From Amphiura filiformis (Eukaryota; Echinodermata; Ophiuroidea; Amphilepidida; Amphiuridae), in NCBI RefSeq assembly GCF_039555335.1, contig NC_092635.1, positions 68,670,058-68,734,057 of the forward strand: 64,000 nucleotides of DNA, read 5' to 3'. Position 1 is the stretch's first letter. The number at the start of each line of letters is the position of its first letter. Positions 10,291-20,103 of the stretch are shown here, one piece after another. The position numbers and the translations under genes were made by a program. Below the pieces are notes generated by a model that saw only the letters and a list, made by a program, of their open reading frames with translations, was not told the origin of the DNA and ran no database searches.

Positions 10291-11637
10291 GTTAATATCC
10301 GAATCCTTAAACAACTTTCACATATTACGGTAATGCCAACGTCAATCAGAAACCTTTATCGTGGGGCGAATATTCAACTGGAGCGAATTGATTTTTTATC
10401 GCATAGATTGTAAAAATTCTGCCTCAAGGTTCATCGCGGTGAAATATTTGTGTGCGCGAGGTGGAGTATGAACCAGGCATTATTCATCTTGCATGCATTG
10501 CCTGTGCACACATAACCTTAGTGAAAATGCAACAGCACATTGACAAAAGCAGTAAACAACTTACTGGTGATCAAATCATACAGTACTCCACAACACCTGG
10601 TTTTGCAATCATGTCTTCAAAAATAGACACAATAATATTACTCTCTAGAACGACCTTTTCACCTCCGACCCTGACTTTGATGATGTACTGGTTCTTCTCT
10701 ACTATTTAAATCACATTAATCATGAAAGAAGATCTTTTTAGAGAGAATATGAGAAAGACTCTGGTTGGTTACATGGTTATGTACATGGGGGGGTTGAAGG
10801 TGTACTGGGGATGTGCCATGGTTTTGGGGTACATTTTCAGCGATTTTGGTACAGATGGGTCATGGGTGGGTAAATAGGGGTAGGTTTTTTAGTAGAGACC
10901 AATGTACCGGTTTGTACCCACTTGGGCACATTTTTAAAAGCACCCAATTTGGGTGCTTTTTGTGAAAAATTGGTACACTAATAGGTTGCAAAAACAGCAA
11001 AAAGTAGGTATAGAAAATCATCATCTGAAATCTGTGTGGTACATCCCCGTACAAATTTGTTCAATGACCCCCCCCCCCCCTGGCATGTAGGCATAGATGG
11101 GGGATTTTAGATAAATCTCAATACAACGAGGGGGATTGGTCAATGCAATCATCTGCCCAATGTTACGCAAAACATGTGTTTTTTTGGGCAAATAACCCAT
11201 CATATTTGACCATTGTTACTCAAGTATAGAAGTGCTACCTACATGTATCCTTGTTTTTTAAACCGTCATGGCGAAAGCGGAAGGTATCAAATTTGCTACC
11301 CGAAATGATGTTAACTAACTATCAACAACTATCATACTATGAAATAATTTTTTTTGGTTCTCATCCCCTCAATTTTGGCATTAGTCAGATTTTTTTTCTT
11401 CTTTTATTTTTCACAAAATTTAAGACTTCGGAGTTCGGAATAATAAGAAACTATGTCGAGAACCGAAACAATAATTTTATGTGGCCTAACAATATTTAGG
11501 CACTTTGTTCATTGCTTCTGTCTGCAATTACATGTAGTATAATGAGACTAATCAGACCATCATATTATACCATGTAGAAACACAATCAAGCATTACAATT
11601 AGTCATTTGTTCAAGGATCTTTATGAGCTTTATGATC
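10291..11637. other. Non-coding, no feature recognised
   Basis: AT-rich sequence with a G-rich/T-rich patch (10,780-10,990) and a C run near 11,065. I found no conserved exon, RNA gene or element ends. Confidence 0.35.
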
Positions 11638-11685
11638 AATTCATCTGGGGATGGATAAATGGCGAGTTAAGTGATGGTAAGTTAT

Positions 11686-11893
11686 GGGCGAGTTACTGTT
11701 AGACCATTGGGCGAGTTACTGTTAGACCAATGGGCGAGTTACTGTTAGACCAATGGGCGAGTTACTGTTAGACCAATGGGTGAGTTACTGTTAGACAAAT
11801 GGGCGAGTTACTGTTAGACCAATGGGCGAGTTACTGTTAGACCATTGGGCGAGTTACTGTTAGGCCAATTGGCGAGTTATGGTGAGACCATTG
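11686..11893. repeat. 23-bp tandem array, left arm
   Basis: About nine units of GGGCGAGTTACTGTTAGACC plus AAT or ATT, with a few substitutions and increasing divergence at the inner edge. Confidence 0.92.
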
Positions 11894-13117
11894 GGTGGAA
11901 ATATGCTAAGATGGTGTGGTGGTGTAGTGCAGGAACAGGGTGGAAAGCAGTTATATTGTAGCTTGGGTGGGTTAAGGTGTGGTGGGTAGGGTAGAGCGTG
12001 GGAGGTGGGTTAAGGTAATTTTTGGGTCATTCAAGGTCATCCGTGGTCAAATCACTATAGATTGTCGCAGGTTTATGAAATCTGGTGGGAGACAAGAAAT
12101 GGCAAGGTCATTTTGGGCTCATTCCTATCAAAAAAAAATTCAAAGTGGTTTTTGTGTGGGGGTGTGTGTGTGGTGGGGGAGGGGGGCAAGATTCACTAAA
12201 CCCGAATAGTTTTTTGTGTTTTCATTGGACAGATCATGGGAATCAATAACATCAGATCTTTGGAATATTCATTTAAGACTGTATATTGGTTTTCTTTGTA
12301 TCTAGTTCTAAGGAAAAGGAAGTAAAAGATGATATTTACTCACATTTTACTGCCATTTCACTACCATACTGGTAGCTTCTTCAGACTGGCAACCCATCCC
12401 TGCTTTTTGCTTGCTTTTATTATTGAAGAACAAAATTTAAAAAAAGACTAGTCAACCAATCACGTTGCGCCTTTGCCCTGACGTCAGACGCAAACTAGTC
12501 TTTTTAATTAGGTCTTCAATTATATCAGCAGTCGCCATAGAAGGCATGATGAGTTTGTCAAAGTTGTTGTTAAGTTTGTAAGTGTGGAAAAAAGTAAAGG
12601 TTGAAAATTTGGATCTTGGCCAGTCCCTTTAAAGCCATAATGTGTGATTTGCATAAAGAATAGATTCCTATTTTTAAATGTTAGTTTTCACTGATCACAT
12701 TGTCCTTTTTTAAATTCGAGCAAAACAAATGAGGTAAAACAAAGAAAATTGCTATTTCATTCCAGCGCCTACAATGTGTGTGTTAGCTCGCCGATCGTCT
12801 TATTATCATGAATATTGGCATAGCTTCGCACAGCTAGAACGAACAAACAAGACGTAAGACTAATAGCAATATGTACACAGTTTATACATCACTGATTCAA
12901 TGATTCATTAATGCACGCAATGTGTTTAGCCACCACTCAATCAGTGAACACTGAAGAAAACCGGAGAGCTCCGATTTTTTATTACAAAAACTTAAATTTT
13001 ACTGTAATTAAAGCTCATTCAGGTTAGTATAAAGTTCACATGCCATACACCCTTGGGTATTACAATCATGCAAAAAGAAGAAATTCAACAAAAATTTAAA
13101 TTACAAATTAAATTCGC

Positions 13118-13434
13118 CAAATGGTCTAACCATAACTCGCCAAATGGTCTAAGCGTAACTCGCCAATTGGTCTAACAGTAACTCGCCCAATGGTCTAACA
13201 GTAACTCGCCCATTGGTCTAACAGTGACTCGCTCAATGGTCTAACAGTAACTCGCCCATTGGTCTAACAGTAACTCGCCCATTGGTCTAACAGTACATTA
13301 ACTCGCCCAATGGTCTAACAGTAACTCGCCCATTGGTCTAATAGTACAGTAACTCGCCCAATGGCCTAACAGTAACTCGCCCAATGGTCTAACAGTAACT
13401 CGCCCAATGGTCTAACAGTAACTCGCCCTTAACT
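13118..13434. repeat. 23-bp tandem array, right arm (inverted)
   Basis: About thirteen units of the same repeat in the opposite orientation (GGTCTAACAGTAACTCGCCC). Two units carry a 5-bp insertion (GTACATTAACT and GTACAGTAACT). The copy number differs from the left arm, so the arms change in size independently. Confidence 0.92.
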
Positions 13435-13765
13435 TACCGCCACATAACTCGCCAACTAACCATTCCCAATTCATCTAATAGCCTTTACTCAAAACATGCT
13501 AAAAATTATGCTGAACATTCCATAAAACTTGGACTTCCAATTTCTAAAATTATTATTATTAAATTTTATTATTAACACATTTCTTTAGTGCTCTACAAAT
13601 AACACAGCCCTTAAATTGAATTGTTGACTTGATGCAATTGCTAGACTTAGAGAAAAAAACACAATTATTTGATGAAAAAGTATGAGATTTATGCACCAAA
13701 ATTCAGGATATTTACCGTTTTTTGCACAAACTCAGGCTGGAAAATCAGGTCAAACTTAAGATTTA

Positions 13766-14164
13766 CCGTATTGTTTGTAATAAACGCCCCGGGGGCGTTG
13801 CATTTTTCCAAATGGGGGGCGTTTATTGGAAGTGAATTGTCAGTGAAAAAAGGAGGGATTTACGACCATACAAGATGGCGGCGCCCACTGAAAATTACAA
13901 TTTTGTGGGAAATACAGCAAAATTACACCTGTAAGTGCATGGGATTAGTGAAATTTTACCATAATTAGGCAATGAATGGATGGGAGTTGAGTCAAAATAG
14001 GTTTTTTCCATGCAATTTAGCGATCGTGACTGCCATTGCTGATGCAAGTTTTAAGCTTACCTACACGATATGGCATGGAAATGTTTGCATTTTTGTCAAT
14101 TTTTCACACAAAAATTGGAGGGGGGCGTTTATTAGAGGGGGCGCGTTTATTACAAACAATACGG
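13766..14164. mobile_element. TA-flanked MITE (CCGTATTGTTTGTAATAAACG)
   Basis: Terminal inverted repeats of about 25 bp: CCGTATTGTTTGTAATAAAC and GTTTATTACAAACAATACGG. They are flanked by TA (13,764-13,765 and 14,165-14,166). The two overlapping plus-strand ORFs here are incidental. Confidence 0.85.
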
Positions 14165-14166
14165 TA

Positions 14167-15775
14167 GTTGTAATGGTTGTCAAATTCTACATGCCTCTGG
14201 CACAAAAACAGTTTATCATGGTAAAAATGAAACTTTTAAAAGCGAGAAAAGCACTAAATTGCTGTCAAGGTGGAAATTGTTATGCAATTATTTTTCACGC
14301 ACATTGCCAATTTTTATTTGTTTCAGTTGTTTTCATGATTCTATATAAGTAGGGATGACCAATGAACCATCAACTTGATTAGAACACTCCCATAGACATG
14401 CAGGGAGCTCAACTGTGCACTGCTTGCACATACATTTCTAAATTGATCTCATTCTTTTATTTTTCAATATTTTTCTGTAAAATTTGGGAAGTTACTGCCA
14501 ATTATATTTTGTAACTATCTTGCAAATTACAGCAACATAACTTATTTTGTTTTTCTGTAAGTGCGAGTCAAAATTGGTCCATCGCCATACAGTGCGCTTA
14601 ATTGCCAGTGGCTGAGTTTAGCACTGCTCAAGAATGGCACAAAATATTCAAATCAGTAAGATCAGGTGAAAACGTGGCCTACTGAGCTGTAATTTGGCAG
14701 AGTTGCCAGTAATACCTCTATCATACCCTCTGTAAAAAGGTTAAAAAATTGAACAAGTAGATCTCGAGTTACAAATTAAATCACCAGCTTCCCTTTGGAA
14801 TTTTTATATTCCTTTCAAATCATGTTAAGAAGACACCTTTCTGAACATAAATGTGAAGTTTCGTGCTCATTCGATGTATTGTTCACCTGATCTTAAGCCT
14901 AAACGTTTTCTTATATTTAGGCCTAAACATCTACAACTTGCTGCTGGCTATACCTTGTTTAGGACTTTCAAAAGAAGTACCTGAATGTGCAACCATAACT
15001 GTTTCAAAATAGCCCGCGATAGTCATGCCGGTAACTCCGAGGTCAAGCATTGAATTGGTTTGAACAAAGATACTCATAATGTATTGAGTGCTACTTTGGT
15101 TTGAATGAGGAATACTACAGGAATACACATGAGCATGATGAGGATAATCTCTATTGTTGTGAATGAGTCAATGACCTTCAAAACTTAAGATTTTGTTTAC
15201 ATACACCTACTAATTGGTCATATTAAACCCAATAACATTGAAATTCTTGGTTGTGAAAAAAAGTTCACCTACTTAGTGCAATTCTGATTTTGTGCCATAT
15301 CGGCTATCTTGGATGATTTTTGGCAAATGTCCTCTAAATGCATGATTTCAATGCCTTGGTTTGAAAAAATAAGTTATGCCAGTGACTAGTTAAGTGCCAT
15401 TTCATAAGAAACCCCTTTGATGCTTTCACAATATGCTTGTTTCATGTTTGCAAATATGTTAAAATAAAGAAATATATAAAGGTAAATATATGCTTATGCC
15501 AATTTTGCTCCCAACTGCTATTTTTGGACCTTGTCATTTTATTTCGTTCCAATGACCGGTCAGAATGGGAAACTTTGATAATTCATAATTGAAAAGTTTT
15601 TGACCGATTTTGACCATTTAACCACCAAAATACTTCTGTTGATTAGTTCTACTCAGAAAACAATCTTTTGTAGCAATAGGGTCAACATGAAATTTTTATG
15701 GTTATCCCTAATATAAGCTTCTTCACACTGACCAAGTGACCATGATAGCTTCTTCACTAATAGTACCGTACTGAC
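14167..15775. other. Non-coding, nothing recognised
   Basis: AT-rich DNA of about 1.6 kb, presumed intronic, with no repeat boundary or conserved exon seen. Confidence 0.35.
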
Positions 15776-15995
15776 GCGAGTATAGTCCCACCTTCGAGTA
15801 AAGTCCCACCCCCAAAAATTGAATTTGAATGCATTTTGAAATCATTAATAGAGTATGACATGAATACAAATTATCAATTTTCATATTAAAAATACAAAAC
15901 ATCTTGAATTTTTTTTTTTTTTTTTGAAATTGAGTATAGTCCCACCCCCAATTTTGAAAAATGTTCACCCAAAAGCGGGGTGGGACTATACTCAG
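15776..15995. mobile_element. Truncated copy of the CCGTACTGACG MITE
   Basis: The left end CCGTACTGACGCGAGTATAG is intact. The right end stops at GACTATACTCAG, before the terminal GCGTCAGTACGG. The left hairpin half is also missing relative to 499-982. Confidence 0.75.
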
Positions 15996-16668
15996 CGATC
16001 ATCATCTGATAATACATTGATGTATACAGAATTTAGGAATTTTTTGTGCATTGTAATTTTCATGGTAACTGCTTGATAAAGCACAAAAATTACTGTAGTG
16101 TGAAAAATTGAACTTCTTACACTACAGTATTAAATTATGGATTCTATGGTATCGGAGCAAACAATATTTGACATCCTTGAATTGCACATAAATGCATGTA
16201 TAAACAAAATATACTGGTCAGCAATGTCTAATTTTAGATCAAATTTGACCGGCAAAAACAGGAAAGAAAAACATTTGCGAGCGTAATTGATACAAATTGA
16301 AAGGCAATCAAAACAAATTTTCAAAAGTTAATTAATAGCAACAATCAAATTAGTACTGGCGGAGTAAAAAAGTGATATTGTTAATTATTTGTGTGTGTAG
16401 TAAGGAAATGGGTCCAATCATATATGACCAGTCCAGTAATGTAAGTCCAATTAATGCCTCTCGTCCCTGCCCTACTCTTTGTGAGAGATGCTTGGCTGTT
16501 TTTTATAACCAGTTCTAATGATTTTTAGTGAGCACTAAGCTGTTGTCCTTTTTTCTGTTACACTTTTGTTACCTCATTCAGTTCAATACAATTGCCAAAA
16601 AATTGGGTCCCACAATTGGATAGGTTGTTACACCAGGATGCTCTGAATGGTCTTCAATGCTCTCTGCA
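15996..16668. other. Non-coding, short hairpin only
   Basis: AT-rich. A small inverted pair TACTGTAGTGTGA... / ...TTACACTACAGTA occurs at about 16,091-16,130. Nothing else is recognised. Confidence 0.3.
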
Positions 16669-16970
16669 AGCCTTGAAATAAGCAGACTGGAACCAGGAGC
16701 AATTTGTTTCGAACATTGCTCCTGGTTCACTGGGATTTTACAAGAACCAGGAGCAATTTCTGAAGAAACAGGAGCAATTTTCAAATATTAAATTCTTTTC
16801 TGCATATACAATACAGCATACCAGCATGACTGCATCAAGTGCAAAACTGTAACCAGGAGCAATTTATTTTAGAAAATTGCTCCTGGTTCATGTGAATTTT
16901 ACAAGGACCTGGAGCAATTGGTGGCTTTACGAGAGCAAATTTGCTCCCCGCGCCTGCTTATTTCAAGGCT
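16669..16970. mobile_element. MITE with AGCCTTGAAATAAGCAG termini
   Basis: The termini AGCCTTGAAATAAGCAG and CTGCTTATTTCAAGGCT are perfect inverted repeats. Inside, AACCAGGAGCAATTT and its complement recur six or more times and form nested hairpins. Non-coding. Confidence 0.8.
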
Positions 16971-18305
16971 GGGCTCTCTGAAGGCAGCCCCTAACAAACA
17001 CTGAACCAGACAGTTCAGTCAGTGTCCATTGGACACCTCATTAGGTTGAGTTAGCACTTGTTCAGTGCCTGTATGGGACCATGACAACCCCTCTCTGACA
17101 TTACAAAATCCACCAGTCCTACCTCGCGCGTTCGGTCTAGCGCTTTGCGCTAGCTATAGGGTGTCGCGATCAGAGGGAACTGAGCCAGTTCTAGGTTGAG
17201 TGAGAAGATGACCTCCCTATGTTGAGTGAGAAGAAGCCGATTTGCTGGCCACTGCCCAGAAGTGAAGAGTTGGTATCCAAGCTACTTCACTGGACTCCCA
17301 ACACATGGAAAAGGAAACCTGGAAAAGGAAACCTACACTGACCTACAAATGGATGTTCATGTTCCCAAGCTTCCTGAAAGCTACAGACCTTACTCCCAAT
17401 TCCAGAAAAACTCACTAATATTTTGGAATTTAAATATCGTTTTGTTTTTCAAAATGAAACATAGCAAAATCCTAATCCTTTTAGTTAGTTCAAATTGGCA
17501 TTAAAAGTCAAATTTTAATATTTTTGCAATTTTAGGGGAAATGGGTCACTCATTAAACATGCAAAAGTCAGTAGTCACATAATTCAAAGACTTGGCACAA
17601 GTCTAAGCATTCAAAATATCCAGTATAGGCTTAGAGTTATTTCATAATTTTAATATTTTATGTTATTTTTAATAATTATTGGTAATGACAAAGATTAGAA
17701 AATGTGTTTTCTAATGTATATATCTTGAAAAATGTCTTTATAGTAAGTCTTTGGGCTTGATTGTCACAATATATGAAAAATGTCCTAAAAATGCTTGTTT
17801 GTGACCCTTATTAATCAAATATTATAATTTGACTTTCAGGATAATAGGATAATATATTTTAATCCAAAAAATCGGAATTGAGAATAGAACAGCAAGCAAC
17901 ACATAGGGCACCTGACCTCCGACCTCAGGGCATTAAGGTTACCAGCAGAAATCTATAATATGTAACGCTGACGGGTTGGCGTGTATTATTATGATTATTA
18001 TTATTATTTCAAAGAACTTGAAGCGCATTTCCCATGGACCAATGCGCTGTACAAAGAAAATAAAAATACATCAAAAATACACAGCATGGCATTACGTACA
18101 AATGTACAACAATATATCACAATGCGGTAAAATATACTCCTAATTACTTCAAAAAATTTGATTAAAACAGTTATGCGCAACAATCTGAAGCACAATTAGA
18201 ATAATTAAAAATACACAGTGTAAATAGCTATTCACCTCACGCTTGAAGCTCTTCAAATCCTGGTTTGAAGCTACATGTGCACATGTATACATTGTAGAGC
18301 AAAAT
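16971..18305. other. Non-coding, presumed intron
   Basis: No conserved coding sequence. A small direct duplication (GGAAAAGGAAACCT) lies near 17,307-17,334. The ORF at 17,226-17,504 has no recognisable homology. Confidence 0.35.
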
Positions 18306-18476
18306 TGATCCAAATGCCTACAGAGTATGGGAGAAATGATCTTCTGTGGGGGACCATGTGCACATAGGTTGAGAATCTGTTCATAACCTTAGTGAAAATG
18401 CACACATAGCATTCCAAATGCCTGCAGATTATGGGAGAAATGATCTTCTGTGGGGGACCATGTGCACATTGGGTAG
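18306..18476. repeat. Two outlying units of the 64-bp repeat
   Basis: Units start near 18,306 (variant, ends at CACATAGGTT) and 18,412 (standard). They are separated by unrelated sequence and cut off from the main array by an inserted block. Confidence 0.85.
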
Positions 18477-18951
18477 GGGTGTGATTTTCGGGTAATTTTG
18501 TGCCCGGTACCAGCGCATTTTTGAGCGGGTAAACGGGTACCGAAATTGCAACAAAATTTTTTATTTTTATTTTTAAAAATTTTTTCAAAGTTTTTTTCGG
18601 TTTTGTAGTGTCTCTGGACCTAGACCTAAATGCTAGGATCATGGTTTACCTAAAAAAAAAATTCAATGCATTTTGATATCATTATTATAGAGTATGACAT
18701 GAAAACTATGTATCAATTTTCATATTAAAAACACAAAACAATGTGCAAAATTCATTTTTTTTAGGTCAACCATGAATGATCCTAGCATTTAGGTCTAGGT
18801 CAGAGACACTACTAAACTCAAAAAAATTCGGTACTGGGAATTTCCTGCCGGGTAATAGGATTATCGGGCGGGACTCAAATTCCCGGGACTATCGTCTCAT
18901 ATAACACGGGCGGCATCATTATTTTAAGTAAAACAACAAGGCGGATATTGG
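18477..18951. mobile_element. Hairpin-bearing insertion splitting the 64-bp array
   Basis: Non-repeat block between array units. It contains a strong dyad: AGTGTCTCTGGACCTAGACC near 18,608 is mirrored by GGTCTAGGTCAGAGACACT near 18,792, with GCTAGGATCAT / ATGATCCTAGC inside. The core (TATGACATGA, TATCAATTTTCATATTAAAA) resembles the core of the MITE at 499-982. Exact termini are unclear. Confidence 0.55.
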
Positions 18952-19965
18952 GCATTCCAAATGCCTACAGATTATGGGAGAAATGATCTTCTGTGGGGGA
19001 CCATGTGCACATTGGGCATTCCAAATGCCTGCAGATTATGGAAGAAATGATCTTCTGTGGGGGGACCATGTGCACATTGGGCATTCCAAATGCCTGCAGA
19101 TTATGGAAGAAATGATCTTCTGTGGGGGACCATGTGCACATTGGGTATTCCAAATGCCTGCAGATTATGGGAGAAATGATCTTCTGTGGGGGACCATGTG
19201 CACATTGGGTATTCCAAATGCCTGCAGAGTATGGGAGAAATGATCTTCTGTGGGGGACCATGTGCACATTCCAGGGCATTCCAAATGCCTGCAGAGTATG
19301 GGAGAAATGATCTTCTGTGGGGGACCATGTGCACATTGGGCATTCCAAATGCCTGCAGATTATGGGAGAAATGATCTTCTGTGGGGGACCATGTGCACAT
19401 TGGGCATTCCAAATGCCTGCAGATTATGGGAGAAATGATCTTCTGTGGGGGACCATGTGCACATTGGGCATTCCAAATGCCTGCAGATTATGGGAGAAAT
19501 GATCTTCTGTGGGGGACCATGTGCACATTGGGCATTCCAAATGCCTGCAGATTATGGGAGAAATGATCTTCTGTGGAGGACCATGTGCACATTGGGCATT
19601 CCAAATGCCTGCAGATTATGGGAGAAATGATCTTCTGTGGGGGACCATGTGCACATTGGGCATTCCAAATGCCTGCAGATTATGGGAGAAATGATGTTCT
19701 GGGGGGACCATGTGCACATTGGGCATTCCAAATGCCTGCAGATTATGGAAGAAAGGATCTTCTGTGGGGGACCATGTGCACATTGGGCATTCCAAATGCC
19801 TGCAGATTATGGAAGAAATGATCTTCTGTGGGGGACCATGTGCACATTGGGCATTCCAAATGCCTGCAGATTATGGGAGAAATGATCTTCTGTGGGGGAC
19901 CATATGCACATTGGGTATTCCAAATGCCTGCAGAGTATGGAAGAAAGGATCTTATGTGAGAGAGA
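18952..19965. repeat. 64-bp tandem satellite-like array (about 16 units)
   Basis: Units begin GCATTCCAAATGCCTGCAG and contain GATCTTCTGTGGGGGACCAT. Starts are at roughly 18,953, 19,017, 19,081, 19,145 and so on, with a spacing of 64. Most units are identical or differ by 1-3 bases. The unit is not a multiple of 3 and ORFs run on both strands in all frames, so it is not coding. The array ends about 40 bp before the splice donor of PIP4K2 exon 2 (minus strand), so it begins the following intron. Confidence 0.95.
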
Positions 19966-20005
19966 TCAAGTTGGACCTTGGCATAAAAAAGAATAGGGTA
20001 CTTAC

Positions 20006-20103
20006 TTGTTAAAGAGATGGTTATCGATTTTAATTTTGCTGAATCCCTTGAATGCATCAGGCATAAGCATCACTGGAATGTTGATGTGAGCTAACTCGGT
20101 AAT
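20006..20103 (-). CDS. PIP4K2: PIP4K2 exon 2
   Basis: 98 nt, acceptor TTGTTTCAG at 20,104-20,112, donor GTAAGT at 20,005-20,000. Reads [20 protein letters not shown] and then [12 protein letters not shown] plus two bases of Lys. This corresponds to [20 protein letters not shown] in mammals, from family knowledge. Confidence 0.95.

Larger units (their letters stand above)
11647..13467. mobile_element. Foldback-type element with tandem arrays in inverted ends
   Basis: The ends GGGGATGG and CCATTCCC are inverted. Both are followed by mirrored blocks (TGGCGAGTTA, GGTAAGTTA) and then by arrays of the same 23-bp unit in opposite orientation (left 11,686-11,893, right 13,118-13,434). The element is flanked by a perfect 9-bp direct repeat AATTCATCT (11,638-11,646 and 13,468-13,476). 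Nine-base target duplications and tandem repeats inside long inverted ends are typical of foldback (FB) and Mutator-like elements. The interior is AT-rich and non-coding. It includes a hairpin with AAAGACTAGT / ACTAGTCTTT (12,445-12,502) and a stretch resembling the TTAA element at 59,734-60,176. Confidence 0.88.

Noticed and set aside
11686-13434. CRISPR-like regularly spaced 23-bp repeats
   Set aside because: Units are directly tandem with no unique spacers, occur in a eukaryotic context, and belong to the inverted arms of a transposon.
18965-20057. Many overlapping ORFs of 61-127 codons on both strands
   Set aside because: They arise from the 64-bp array, whose unit shifts frame by one each repeat. 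No protein family is visible.
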